Source: Brotaphodocola sp003480315 (GTDB lineage Bacteria; Bacillota; Clostridia; Lachnospirales; Lachnospiraceae). From it: 64,000 bases of DNA. The number at the start of each line of letters is the position of its first letter. Within the stretch, counting starts at the first letter, position 1. A program made the position numbers and the translations under genes. The stretch lies in NCBI RefSeq assembly GCF_964246085.1, contig NZ_CAXTPD010000010.1; one strand, given 5' to 3'. Positions 43,765 through 52,409 of this stretch are shown here, one piece after another. Under the pieces are notes generated by a model that worked only from the letters and a program-made list of their open reading frames with translations, was not told the origin of the DNA and did no database searches.

Positions 43765-44053
43765 GTTATAAAAAGGGAGGAGAGCTGATAACTCTTGTTA
43801 TCAGCTCGAGTATTATGAAAAAAATCTTTTAAGCGTTTTATAAACAACTCGTTCGTCTCTGTTGTTTATGGTTACAGTATAGAGAGAAATCGTGAAGAAT
43901 TCATGTTAAATCTGTAAAAGGTTTTTGAATGATTTGTGAACGGAATATGAATAAATGACAGAAAATAAACGCTTGCCAATCCGGCTGAACTGATGCACAA
44001 TAGGAAGCATATGTGAAATAAAAAAACTATGCGGCGAAAAGGAGAGAGTCCCC
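43765..44053. other. Non-coding gap with two perfect hairpins
   Basis: The 355-nt gap between the antiporter and AEC genes holds, after the terminator, GAGCTGATAAC (43782-43792) paired with GTTATCAGCTC (43797-43807), and ATAAACAAC (43840-43848) paired with GTTGTTTAT (43861-43869). Neither is followed by a T run. The remainder is AT-rich, with no convincing promoter or coding potential. The ribosome site GGAGAG precedes the AEC start. Confidence 0.5.
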
Positions 44054-44965
44054 ATGGGAGCAATTCTGATGCGCGCAGCCTGTTTTATTCTGATCATCAT
44101 TCTGGGACATGTGCTGCGCCGGATTGGTTTTTTTAAGAAAGATGATTTTTATGTGCTGTCAAAGACCGTGCTGAAAATAACACTGCCCGCAGCGATCATA
44201 AGCAACATGAACGGGATGAAGATAGAGCCATCTCTGCTGGGCCTGTGCCTGCTGGGATTTGGGGGCGGCGTTTTGTACATGACGGTTTTATATCTTCTGA
44301 ATCTCAGAGCTTCCAGGGAAAAGAGGGCATTTGAGGTCCTTAATAGTACCGGTTATAACATCGGCACCTTTACGATGCCATTTGTACAGAGCTTTCTTGG
44401 CCCGGCCGGTATGCTGGCCACCAGCCTGTTTGATACGGGAAATTCCTTTGTTTGTCTGGGCGGTTCCTACAGCATTGCTTCCATGATAAAGGGAGGGGGA
44501 AAGGGCTTTTCTGTAAAAAAGATCACGTTGACGCTGCTCTGCTCTATTCCGTTTGATACTTATGTATTGATGCTGATCCTGAATCTTCTGCAGATCCGTC
44601 TGCCGGAGGCAGTGACAACATTTGCCGGGATTGTCGGAAATGCAAATCCATTTCTGGCCATGCTGATGCTGGGGGTTGGTTTTCAGTTATCGGGAAGCCG
44701 GGAACAGTTTGGCGTTATGGCACGGATTCTTTTGATCCGGTATAGTATTGCAGTTATTTTGGCCGTGGCATTTTTCCGGCTGCTTCCTCTGGAACTGGAA
44801 TATCGTCAGGCCCTGGCGTTTCTGGTATTCAGCCCTATATCTTCGGCAGTTCCGGCGTTTACGGCAGAGCTTGGTGAGGATTTCGGCCTGTCCAGCGCAC
44901 TCAATTCGATTTCGGCGCTGATCAGTATCTGCTGCATTATTATGGTACTGGTGCTGGTTATGTAA
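44054..44965 (+). CDS. AEC-family transporter (auxin efflux carrier type)
   Basis: The 303-residue protein has about ten membrane helices in two halves, with the NxGxxxMP-type motif GYNIGTFTMPF near residue 105 and a matching late segment FSPISSAVPAFTAELG. AEC members export or exchange organic acids and amino acids. Here it lies 71 nt before the quinate/shikimate dehydrogenase gene, so an aromatic or alicyclic acid is a reasonable but unproved substrate. Confidence 0.85.
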   Translation: MGAILMRAACFILIIILGHVLRRIGFFKKDDFYVLSKTVLKITLPAAIISNMNGMKIEPSLLGLCLLGFGGGVLYMTVLYLLNLRASREKRAFEVLNSTGYNIGTFTMPFVQSFLGPAGMLATSLFDTGNSFVCLGGSYSIASMIKGGGKGFSVKKITLTLLCSIPFDTYVLMLILNLLQIRLPEAVTTFAGIVGNANPFLAMLMLGVGFQLSGSREQFGVMARILLIRYSIAVILAVAFFRLLPLELEYRQALAFLVFSPISSAVPAFTAELGEDFGLSSALNSISALISICCIIMVLVLVM

Positions 44966-45036
44966 GAATTGCTTGCAAGAGGAAAAGAAAACGAGTAAAA
45001 TAAACCCCAAAATGTTACTGATAGGAGGAAACGACA

Positions 45037-45903
45037 ATGGAAATTAGCGGACATACACAAATGCTTTGCCTGATCGGAAGCCCGGTGGGACATTCCGGTT
45101 CTCCGGCCATGTACAATTACAGCTTTCAGAAGCTGGGACTGGATTACGCTTACCTTGCTTACGACATCAAAGAAGAGGAGACCGCAGAGGCAGTAAAGGC
45201 ACTTCGTCTGCTGAATGTGAAGGGCTTTAACATTACCATGCCATGTAAGACGGCAGCTCTGGCCTGTTGTGATGAACTGTCTAAGGCAGCTGAGCTGATC
45301 GGTGCGGTGAATACGGTGGTAAATGAAAATGGAAAGCTCATCGGCCATAACACCGATGGAATGGGCTGGGTCAGAAACTGCCGTGAAAACGGATTTGAGA
45401 TCACGGGAAAGAAGATGACCATTGCCGGTTCCGGCGGCGCAGCAACTGCCATTGAGATCACGGCAGCACTGGAGGGCATGCGGGAAATCTCGATTTTCGC
45501 AAGAAAAGACTCCTTCTTTGCCAACGCAGAAGCAACGGTAGAGAAAATCCGCAAGCATGTTCCGGCCTGCACCGTCAACCTGTTTGATCTGGATGACCAG
45601 GAAGCATTCCGCAAGGAAGTTGCAGACAGTGATATTTTCACCAATGCAACCCGTGTGGGCATGAAGCCGATGGACGATCAGAGCCTGATCACCGATATGA
45701 GCCTGTTCCGCAAGGACCTGGTTGTTTCTGATGTTGTTTACAACCCAAGGGAGACAAAACTCTTAAAAGACGCTGCAGCTGCAGGATGTAAGACCATTCC
45801 GGGAATCGGCATGCTGCTCTGGCAGGGTGCGGAGGCCTTCAGGCTTTACACCGGCCAGGAGATGCCGGCACAGGAAGTGATGAAGAAGTACTTCGCAGAG
45901 TAA
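45037..45903 (+). CDS. ydiB: Quinate/shikimate dehydrogenase (YdiB-type)
   Basis: The 288-residue enzyme oxidises or reduces shikimate/3-dehydroshikimate and quinate/3-dehydroquinate with NAD(P). Length and residue numbering follow E. coli YdiB as recalled: Lys71 in TMPCK, Asn92 in VNTV, Thr106-Asp107 in GHNTDG, and the NATRVGMKPM and GMLLWQGAEAF segments. The dinucleotide loop is GSGGAA. These features separate it from biosynthetic AroE, which has NVTxPHK. It starts at ATG 45037 after AGGAGG and sits beside a LysR regulator and anion carrier, fitting a catabolic or salvage role. Confidence 0.88.
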   Translation: MEISGHTQMLCLIGSPVGHSGSPAMYNYSFQKLGLDYAYLAYDIKEEETAEAVKALRLLNVKGFNITMPCKTAALACCDELSKAAELIGAVNTVVNENGKLIGHNTDGMGWVRNCRENGFEITGKKMTIAGSGGAATAIEITAALEGMREISIFARKDSFFANAEATVEKIRKHVPACTVNLFDLDDQEAFRKEVADSDIFTNATRVGMKPMDDQSLITDMSLFRKDLVVSDVVYNPRETKLLKDAAAAGCKTIPGIGMLLWQGAEAFRLYTGQEMPAQEVMKKYFAE

Positions 45904-45914
45904 GTTTCTGTAAT

Positions 45915-46820
45915 TCATAATGCTGTATTTTCCAACTGATAACGTTTCACATACCTTGTAAAAGAGCGGATGGATGGATAATCCAGAAGCTCTTTTAACG
46001 TTACATAATAAATGGAGCGGTGAAGGCGGCTCTCAAAGGGCACGATGGCGTATGTGCCATCCTGTGCGCTTGTGGCGATGCTTTTGGAGGAAATTCCGAC
46101 TCCGAGGTCATGGGCGGCCAGCTGGATAACCAGATCGGACTGGCTGGTTTCGCAGAGAATATTCGGTGTGATGCCAGCTTCCTCAAAAATCCGGTCCAGG
46201 CTTTTTCGCAGTGCGGAAGCAGGAGAGGGCATGATGATGGGAGAATCCCTTAAATCCAGAACAGAAAGGCTTTTTCTGGATGCCAGTGGATTGCGCCGGG
46301 ATACGATTACGGAGTAAAAGTCTTCCTGAATTTTGCAGGAGTAGAGATCCGGTTCCTGATCCAGCTGCTCCTCCGTGCCGATGATGAATGCGGCATGGAT
46401 TTTGCGGTCTAAAAGCATCTGCTGTAAGTGGGCGCTGCCGTTTACGCTGAAGGAATAATTCAGACCCGGATGCAGGCAGTGGTAGTCGCTTAAAATCTGA
46501 AGCAGGTTTGTGTATCCGGCAATCCATAACAGACCGATCTTTAAGGTTCCGGCCTCTAATAAGCTTTGTTTGTGCATGAGTTCCGAGAGCTGGTCCACGC
46601 CGCCGAGGATTCTTTGCGCGTGGTGCGCGAACTGTTCCCCGGCATCGGTCAGGGAAACCGATTTGGAGTGGCGGATGAGAAGCGGCACCTCCAGTTCCTC
46701 TTCCAGTTTCCGGATCTGCTGGGAGAGGGAGGGCTGGGAAAGATACAGGTTCTTGGCAGCCGCAGAGATGTTTTTCTCTTTGGCGATTTCAAGAAAATAG
46801 CGTAATTGTTGCATTTGCAT
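45915..46820 (-). CDS. LysR-family transcriptional regulator
   Basis: The 301-residue protein has the LysR helix-turn-helix at residues 1-60 (MQQLRYFLEIAKEKNISAAAKNLYLSQPSLSQQIRKLE) and a periplasmic-binding-protein-like effector domain. ATG 46820 is chosen because AGGAGA lies eight nt before it. It is divergent from the SLC13 carrier and convergent with ydiB, with an ATAATATTAT palindrome (46912-46921) between the divergent starts that could be its binding site. An aromatic-pathway acid as coinducer is inferred from the neighbours. Confidence 0.9.
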   Translation of the reverse strand: MQMQQLRYFLEIAKEKNISAAAKNLYLSQPSLSQQIRKLEEELEVPLLIRHSKSVSLTDAGEQFAHHAQRILGGVDQLSELMHKQSLLEAGTLKIGLLWIAGYTNLLQILSDYHCLHPGLNYSFSVNGSAHLQQMLLDRKIHAAFIIGTEEQLDQEPDLYSCKIQEDFYSVIVSRRNPLASRKSLSVLDLRDSPIIMPSPASALRKSLDRIFEEAGITPNILCETSQSDLVIQLAAHDLGVGISSKSIATSAQDGTYAIVPFESRLHRSIYYVTLKELLDYPSIRSFTRYVKRYQLENTAL

Positions 46821-47011
46821 GATGAATGTCTCCTTTTTGACAAAAAACTGTGCTCTTTTTGTGCTATGTTTACAAATAAATACAGTGATATAGGAAAAAC
46901 TTATTGATTTGATAATATTATGATATTTTACAAGTGTCAATAAAATTTATATCATAACGCTACAAGGAAATACAAAACAAAAGAACACCAATAGGAGAAA
47001 GGGGTTTCATT
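46821..47011. promoter_or_regulatory. Divergent LysR/SLC13 control region
   Basis: This 191-nt AT-rich region separates the LysR gene and the anion carrier. It holds the palindrome ATAATATTAT (46912-46921) inside TGATTTGATAATATTATGAT, and a possible plus promoter TTACAA (46928-46933) with TATCAT (46950-46955) at 16 nt. Assignments are tentative. Confidence 0.4.
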
Positions 47012-48472
47012 ATGAACAACAAAAGCAGCAAAGACACGATTTTTCTGATCCTGTCGCTGGCAATCATGATTGGGTCAAGATTTGTACCAGAGTTTGGAGG
47101 GCTCTCTTCCGAGGCAATCGGAGTGCTGGGTGTATTTTTCGGTTCCCTGCTTATGTGGATTACCATTTCCATTGACTGGCCGAGCATGATCACGTTACTG
47201 GCACTTGGATTTATCCCGACATTCGGTTTCTCAAAGACCTTTTCAGGCGCATTCGGCAATACGACCGTAGCGTTCCTGATCTTTACCTTTATGCTGGTAT
47301 ATCCGCTTTCCAAGACAAACTTTGTAAGGCGCTGTACCGTATCCTTTATCACGAACAAGATCGCAAGAAAGGGACCGTGGTATTTTGTATGTTTCCTGTT
47401 TGCGGCAGTTACTTTTATGGGGTTATTCGTATCCCCGTCTGTTCTGTTCGTTGCATTTATGCCCTTCCTTGAGGATATCTTCCAGGTACTCGGTGTGAAG
47501 AAGGGCGGTAAAACCGGAAATATGATCATGATGGGAACGGCATTCTGCATCAGCCTTTCCTCCGGTATGACCGCAATCGGACATGTATGGCCGACCATGG
47601 CAATCGGTTATTACACCGCAGCAACCGGAAATGATGTCAACCAGTTCCAATACATGGCAATGGGGATCCCGACCGGTATTCTGCTGATCATCTTATTAAT
47701 CCTGGTGTTTAAATTCATTTACCGTCCGGATGATATCCATGAGATCAAACCGGAGAATGCAATGGGACTGCGCGGAACCGTTCCGAAGGCAGATACCAAA
47801 GAGAAAATTATACTTTCTGTAGTAGGGTTAACCGTATTCTTATGGGTTGGCCCGAGCCTGATCAAGGGCGGCTTCCCAGAGCTTTACAAGACCATCAACA
47901 GCTGGTCTACTGCAATGCCGCCGTTATTAGGCTGTATTCTTCTGTTTATTACCAGGGTTGAGGGTGAACGTATCTTAAACTTTAAGGAAGGCGTAACCAA
48001 AGGAATCCTGTGGGGCAGTATCCTGATGACCGGCGCAGCAACCTGGCTTGGTTCCTGCTTAACCAACGCAGATATTGGAATCAGCGACTGGCTGACTGCC
48101 TCTCTGTCTCCGTTAACTGCGGCACTCCCGGTTACCGGCATGATCTTATTCTTTATGCTGTGGGCACTGCTTGAGACAAACTTCTCTTCCAACATTGTTA
48201 CCACAACCGTAGTAAGCGCAGTGGCACTGTCTGTTTTAACTGCACTTCCGGCAGGAGCAGTAAGCGTTGGCGCAGTTGTATGCATGGTTGGTTTTGCAGC
48301 CGCTGTCAGCAACATGACACCGGCAGGTCAGAGTACCATCAACACCGTAGCAATCGGTTCCGGATGGACCACGACCAAAGACATGTTTATCTGGGGCGGA
48401 ATTTTTGCACTGATGGCACTGGTTGTGCTGACCTTCTTTGCATATCCGCTGGGAACACTCATCATTGGTTAA
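47012..48472 (+). CDS. SLC13/DASS-family anion transporter
   Basis: The 486-residue protein has about 12 membrane helices and DASS-like features: FSGAFGNTTVAFLIFTFMLVYPLSKT, MFVSPS-type loops, and a late ETNFSSNIVTTT with SNMTPAGQSTINTVA that resemble the paired SNT-type anion-binding motifs. Members move di- and tricarboxylates or sulfate with sodium. Its operon with an FAD oxidoreductase and a chorismate mutase, and the neighbouring ydiB, suggest quinate or shikimate, which is inference. Confidence 0.82.
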   Translation: MNNKSSKDTIFLILSLAIMIGSRFVPEFGGLSSEAIGVLGVFFGSLLMWITISIDWPSMITLLALGFIPTFGFSKTFSGAFGNTTVAFLIFTFMLVYPLSKTNFVRRCTVSFITNKIARKGPWYFVCFLFAAVTFMGLFVSPSVLFVAFMPFLEDIFQVLGVKKGGKTGNMIMMGTAFCISLSSGMTAIGHVWPTMAIGYYTAATGNDVNQFQYMAMGIPTGILLIILLILVFKFIYRPDDIHEIKPENAMGLRGTVPKADTKEKIILSVVGLTVFLWVGPSLIKGGFPELYKTINSWSTAMPPLLGCILLFITRVEGERILNFKEGVTKGILWGSILMTGAATWLGSCLTNADIGISDWLTASLSPLTAALPVTGMILFFMLWALLETNFSSNIVTTTVVSAVALSVLTALPAGAVSVGAVVCMVGFAAAVSNMTPAGQSTINTVAIGSGWTTTKDMFIWGGIFALMALVVLTFFAYPLGTLIIG

Positions 48473-48493
48473 GGAAAAGGAGTATAGAGGATT

Positions 48494-49753
48494 ATGGAAC
48501 GTTTGCAGCAGTATGACGTAGTCGTCGTTGGAGGAGGAACTGCGGGAGTATCTGCAGCGGTTGGAGCTGCGAAGACGGGAGCGAAAACCCTTCTGATCGA
48601 GCGGAATGCTTATCTTGGCGGTGAAGCTACCAATTCCGGAGTCAGCGCTTTCTGCGGGTTTTATACCTGCGGGGAAAATCCGGTGCGGGTTGTAGAAGGA
48701 GTCGGCCGGCTTGTGTTAAATGAGATGGAGGCACTTGGTCCGACTGTGGACTACGTTATTTCTGCAACCGGAAACCGCAATATTAATTTTCAGCCTGAGT
48801 ATTTAAAATGTGCCATGGACAATCTGCTGGAGAAAGAACGGGTGGATTACTTCCTGCATACGTCTGTAATTGGTGCAGATACGGAAAACGGAACCATTAC
48901 GGCAATTCACTGTGCGGATGATGAGGGTACCTTTACGGTAGCTGCGAAGGCATTTGTGGATGCATCTGGAGACGCCAATCTTGCCCGCCTTGCCGGGGCA
49001 CACCTGGTATGGGGCGGCGATGACGGATGCCCGCAGGCGGCTACCATGCCGTTTCGCTTAAGCGGCGTGGACACCAGCTGTGATATGTCTCCGGCTGCGG
49101 TGGAGCGTGCCGTTGTGAAGGCAAAAGAAGCCGGAATCCCCAACCTCACAAGGGAGAAGGGCTTTATCTTAAAAAAAGAAGGATCTAATATTGTAGGAGT
49201 TCTGCTTCCGAGCATTATCCCGGATGCACTGAACGCAGAGGCTCTTACCAGAATGGAGCGCGAGACCAGAAAGCAGGTACTAAGCTATGTACAGGCATTA
49301 AGAACCTATATGCCGGGTATGGAGCATGCAGAGCTGGCTGTGATAGGACCGGCACTCGGGTTCCGTGAGACCAGAAAACTGGTTGGAAAAGAGACGATCA
49401 CCGTGGATGATGTGCTTGCCAGAAGAAAGCGGGATAACAGTGTGGCCCGCGGCGGCTGGAAGCCGGAGATCCACAAGGATATCAATAAGATGGCGACCTA
49501 TCTGGAAGTAAAGGAAGGCAGCTATTTTGATATTCCGCTGGGTGCCCTTCAGTCTGAAAATATCAGAAACTTGTATGGCGCAGGAAGAATGATATCTGCA
49601 GACGAGGCTGCTTTTGCAGCCGTCCGTGTTATGGGAACCTGTTTTGCAACAGGTCATGCGGCGGGTGTCGGTGCAGCCTGCCAGGCCCTGGATGGTGCTG
49701 TAAATATAGAACATATCCAGAAAATCTTGAAAAAACAGGGTGCTTTGGTGTAG
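48494..49753 (+). CDS. FAD-dependent oxidoreductase (FAD_oxidored family)
   Basis: The 419-residue flavoprotein has the dinucleotide-binding start VVVVGGGTAGVSAAVGAAKTG, the LIERNAYLGGEATNSGV loop, DASGDANLARLAGA, and the C-terminal FAD loop NLYGAGRMISADEAAFAAVRVMGTC. The family includes dehydrogenases and reductases of cyclic and carboxylic acids. It lies 21 nt after the anion carrier and 37 nt before a chorismate mutase, so a shikimate-pathway acid is its likely substrate. No heme or Fe-S motif is present, and its electron partner is unknown. Confidence 0.82.
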   Translation: MERLQQYDVVVVGGGTAGVSAAVGAAKTGAKTLLIERNAYLGGEATNSGVSAFCGFYTCGENPVRVVEGVGRLVLNEMEALGPTVDYVISATGNRNINFQPEYLKCAMDNLLEKERVDYFLHTSVIGADTENGTITAIHCADDEGTFTVAAKAFVDASGDANLARLAGAHLVWGGDDGCPQAATMPFRLSGVDTSCDMSPAAVERAVVKAKEAGIPNLTREKGFILKKEGSNIVGVLLPSIIPDALNAEALTRMERETRKQVLSYVQALRTYMPGMEHAELAVIGPALGFRETRKLVGKETITVDDVLARRKRDNSVARGGWKPEIHKDINKMATYLEVKEGSYFDIPLGALQSENIRNLYGAGRMISADEAAFAAVRVMGTCFATGHAAGVGAACQALDGAVNIEHIQKILKKQGALV

Positions 49754-49790
49754 AATTGGAAAATGTGCCAATGCGAAATGGAGGTTAAGA

Positions 49791-50351
49791 ATGACATTAG
49801 AAGAAGTGCGGAAGATGATTGACAGCGTGGATACCCAGATCAAACCGCTGTTTTTAGAACGGATGGCATGTGCGGAACATGTGGCTGCTGCAAAGGCAGA
49901 AAACGGTTCTGATGTGTTTGTGCCGGACCGGGAGAATGAGATTATTTTAAAACGTACAGGCAATGTGGATGTCAGCGTGAAAAGAGAATATGAAATGTTT
50001 CTTCGTCATCTGATGAGTGTCTGCCGCAGATACCAGTACGGAATCCTGACAGAAATGCAGGAGCGGGTAATTGCTGATGCTTTAAAGAAGGCCGGCCTGG
50101 ATGAGCATGTTTCTCATGAGCAGATTACAGTAAGCTTTACCGATCACCGGGTAAAAAGCAGTCTGAACCTCTATCTGAATATGATCCGGTTAAATGAGAT
50201 CCCGATCGATCATATGGAATTAAAAAGTCAGGGCAATGAGCAGCAGGTGACCATACAGCTGCATGGAAATTTAAACCAGTCAGATATGAGAAGACTTGTT
50301 TGCCAGCTTGGAAAAGAAGCAGAGAATTTTCAGATTTTATCATTACAGTAA
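49791..50351 (+). CDS. Chorismate mutase (AroQ type) with C-terminal extension
   Basis: The 186-residue product starts at ATG 49791, six nt after GGAGG; an in-frame ATG at 49740 lies inside the previous stop region. Residues 1-85 are an all-helical AroQ domain: LEEVRKMIDSVDTQIKPLFLERM then VPDRENEIILKR. The ~95-residue C-terminal part (HEQITVSFTDHRVKSSLN, VTIQLHGNL) has an alternating strand-helix pattern that could be an ACT-like regulatory domain, though this was not established. It would convert chorismate to prephenate. Confidence 0.82.
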   Translation: MTLEEVRKMIDSVDTQIKPLFLERMACAEHVAAAKAENGSDVFVPDRENEIILKRTGNVDVSVKREYEMFLRHLMSVCRRYQYGILTEMQERVIADALKKAGLDEHVSHEQITVSFTDHRVKSSLNLYLNMIRLNEIPIDHMELKSQGNEQQVTIQLHGNLNQSDMRRLVCQLGKEAENFQILSLQ

Positions 50352-50361
50352 AAAACAACAA

Positions 50362-50388
50362 AGCCGTTCAGCTATGAGCTGAACGGCT
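50362..50388 (+). terminator. Perfect hairpin after chorismate mutase
   Basis: AGCCGTTCAGCT (50362-50373) pairs with AGCTGAACGGCT (50377-50388) around ATG. No T run follows, so it may be a weak terminator or an mRNA stability element ahead of the DMT gene. Confidence 0.5.
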
Positions 50389-50426
50389 ATATGACATTCA
50401 AAGGAAAAAGAGGAAGGAACCATACC

Positions 50427-51296
50427 ATGAAACGCAATGCAGGATATCTTTATTTATTAATCACCTTTTTTTGCTGGGGAAGCATTTATGTCGTGAGCAA
50501 ATATGCGCTTGCGGTGATGGGGCCGGTTACGGTGTCGTTCTGCCGCTATCTCGTATCGGTGGTCTGTCTGTACGGGATTTTGAAGTGGAAGGGAGGGCAT
50601 AAGAAGATAGCGAAGGAGCACTGGCCATATCTGCTGATTTTGGGCGGACTCGGCTATTTTGCCGCGATCATTCTTCAGCTCGGAGGCACCGCGCTTCTGT
50701 CAGGCTCTCTGGCATCCCTGATCAATTCCTTAAATCCGGTTATGATCTCTATACTGGCAGCAGTCTTTCTTAAGGAAAAGATCACCTGGAAAAATGTGCT
50801 CAGCATTGTGGTGTCCCTGATCGGTGTTTACATTATACTGGGCAATGGAAGCATGCAGATCAATCCGCTGGGAATCCTGCTTTCTGCAGGTTCCGTGGTA
50901 CTGTGGTCTGCGGCATCGGTTTCCATCCGCAAGATCTCCGGCTATTATGATCCGGTGCAGATCGCTCTGTACGGCATGTGCATTGCACTGCTGTTCAATA
51001 TTCCGGCGGCTGTTCTGGAAAATATATTTATGACACAGAGCCATCCGACAGCAGTTGCCCTTCTTGCCTGTCTGTTTGTGGCGGTGTTTGGCACTGCCGT
51101 GGCGCATACCTGCTGGAATAAGAGCCTGCAGCTGCTTAGCGCCAGCACCTGCTCGATGTTTTATCCGCTGCAGCCTCTGGTTTCCGCGGTGCTCGGCGTG
51201 CTGCTTCTTCATGAGGTGATCACATGGCAGTTTGTTGTGGGGGCGGTTCTGATCTGCTCCGGCATCGTGATTACATTTCTGCCGTCAAAAAAATAA
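50427..51296 (+). CDS. EamA/DMT-family metabolite exporter
   Basis: The 289-residue protein has ten membrane helices in two EamA halves (first half FCWGSIYVVSKYAL to IILGNGS, second GILLSAGSVVLWSAASVSIRK to the end). The ATG at 50427 follows AGGAAGGAA. DMT/EamA proteins export amino acids and small metabolites. Given its neighbours, an aromatic amino acid or pathway intermediate is possible but cannot be shown. Confidence 0.85.
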   Translation: MKRNAGYLYLLITFFCWGSIYVVSKYALAVMGPVTVSFCRYLVSVVCLYGILKWKGGHKKIAKEHWPYLLILGGLGYFAAIILQLGGTALLSGSLASLINSLNPVMISILAAVFLKEKITWKNVLSIVVSLIGVYIILGNGSMQINPLGILLSAGSVVLWSAASVSIRKISGYYDPVQIALYGMCIALLFNIPAAVLENIFMTQSHPTAVALLACLFVAVFGTAVAHTCWNKSLQLLSASTCSMFYPLQPLVSAVLGVLLLHEVITWQFVVGAVLICSGIVITFLPSKK

Positions 51297-51359
51297 GAGA
51301 GTGACCGGCATGCCTGCATTGCAGATATCATAAAATTAACACTTTAAAGCGATAAACTA

Positions 51360-51388
51360 TTGCGTGTTTTGCAAACTGTTGATATAAT
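51360..51388 (+). promoter_or_regulatory. Sigma-A promoter of the chorismate mutase-shikimate kinase gene
   Basis: TTGCGT (51360-51365) and a perfect TATAAT (51383-51388) are separated by 17 nt. Transcription would start near 51395 and give a leader of about 165 nt. A second possible start is the extended -10 TGC-TACAAT at 51498-51506. Confidence 0.6.
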
Positions 51389-51400
51389 TGCATAAAACAT

Positions 51401-51445
51401 ACAGTACATTCCGGGTATCTGGCAGGATATCCGGAATCTTACTGT
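51401..51445 (+). other. Leader hairpin upstream of the fused shikimate kinase gene
   Basis: ACAGTA (51401-51406) pairs with TACTGT (51440-51445) and encloses a 12-bp near-perfect stem (51408-51419 with the ATCCGGAAT side). The structure begins within about ten nt of the predicted transcription start. It could be an mRNA-protecting 5' stem or part of an attenuator. It lacks a T run. Confidence 0.45.
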
Positions 51446-51560
51446 TTATGGGCCTGTATTACTACGATATTATCATATAGTCAGAATCAGCAGAACATGC
51501 TACAATGAAGGCAGCACGGTGACACGTACGCTGGTTGGGACCGGAAGAGGAGAAAGTGTA

Positions 51561-52382
51561 ATGGACAACAGAATGGATGACAGAATCGAGGAGATCCGCA
51601 AAAAAATCGGAGTATGTGATGACATTATCATCAAGCAGCTGGTAGACCGTATGGAATGCATTCAGGAGATCATTGCTTATAAGAAGCAGAATGGTATCCC
51701 GATCCTGCAGCCGGAGCAGGAAAAAAAGCAGGAGGATAACTTGAAGCAGAAGCTGGGAGATAATGTATTTGAGGAGGAGATCCTGAATATTTTCAAATAC
51801 ATTGTGAAGAACAGCCGAAAGATTCAGGCAAAGGCCCTGTTTAACTACAATATTTTCCTGATCGGGTTTATGGGTGCAGGAAAGAGCACCATTGCCAAGG
51901 AGCTGAAGCGTCAGCTGGAGATGAACTATGTGGAGATGGATCAGCTGATCGTCGATAAGCAGGGGATGTCTATTTCTGAGATTTTCGCGGAATACGGTGA
52001 GGTGTATTTCCGGAATCTGGAGTGCAACACACTGATCGAGCTTCAGAAAAGCAAGCAGACCATTGTTTCCTGCGGCGGCGGTGTGGTGGTCCGGGAAGAT
52101 AACAAGGATCACATGAAGAAGCATGGCCGTGTCGTGCTTCTGACTGCGACACCGGAAACTGTTTACAATCGTGTCAAGGACAGCACCGAGCGTCCGATCC
52201 TGAATGACCACATGAACGTGGACTTTATTGCCGGACTGCAGGAAAAACGCCGCGCGCTTTATGAGGCAGCTGCAGATGTTACAGTAGCAACCGATGGCAA
52301 AAATCCGGAAGAAATCTGCAGGGAGATCGTAGAGAAACTGACACAGCTGGACCGTGACACGGCAGCAGAGCAGTGCAAGTAA
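51561..52382 (+). CDS. Bifunctional chorismate mutase-shikimate kinase
   Basis: The 273-residue fusion starts at ATG 51561 after GAGGAG. Residues 1-95 are an AroQ chorismate mutase domain (DRIEEIRKKIGVCDDIIIKQLVDRM). Residues ~105-270 are shikimate kinase (AroK): Walker A GFMGAGKST, EMDQLIVDKQGMSI shikimate-binding segment with the aspartate, CGGGVV, and RPIL lid. It phosphorylates shikimate and converts chorismate, linking an early and a late step of the pathway. Such fusions are known in Clostridia. It is followed after 27 nt by the GGDEF-EAL gene. Confidence 0.93.
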   Translation: MDNRMDDRIEEIRKKIGVCDDIIIKQLVDRMECIQEIIAYKKQNGIPILQPEQEKKQEDNLKQKLGDNVFEEEILNIFKYIVKNSRKIQAKALFNYNIFLIGFMGAGKSTIAKELKRQLEMNYVEMDQLIVDKQGMSISEIFAEYGEVYFRNLECNTLIELQKSKQTIVSCGGGVVVREDNKDHMKKHGRVVLLTATPETVYNRVKDSTERPILNDHMNVDFIAGLQEKRRALYEAAADVTVATDGKNPEEICREIVEKLTQLDRDTAAEQCK

Positions 52383-52409
52383 ACAGACAGTTGAGAGGAG
52401 GAACGTATT

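Noticed and set aside
45037..45903. Biosynthetic AroE
   Set aside because: The catalytic-loop TMPCK, the 288-residue length and the NATRVGMKPM and GMLLWQGAEAF segments match YdiB better than AroE.
51360..51560. T-box or known riboswitch upstream of the shikimate kinase fusion
   Set aside because: No T-box consensus or other known aptamer core was recognised and no terminator with T run is present in the leader.
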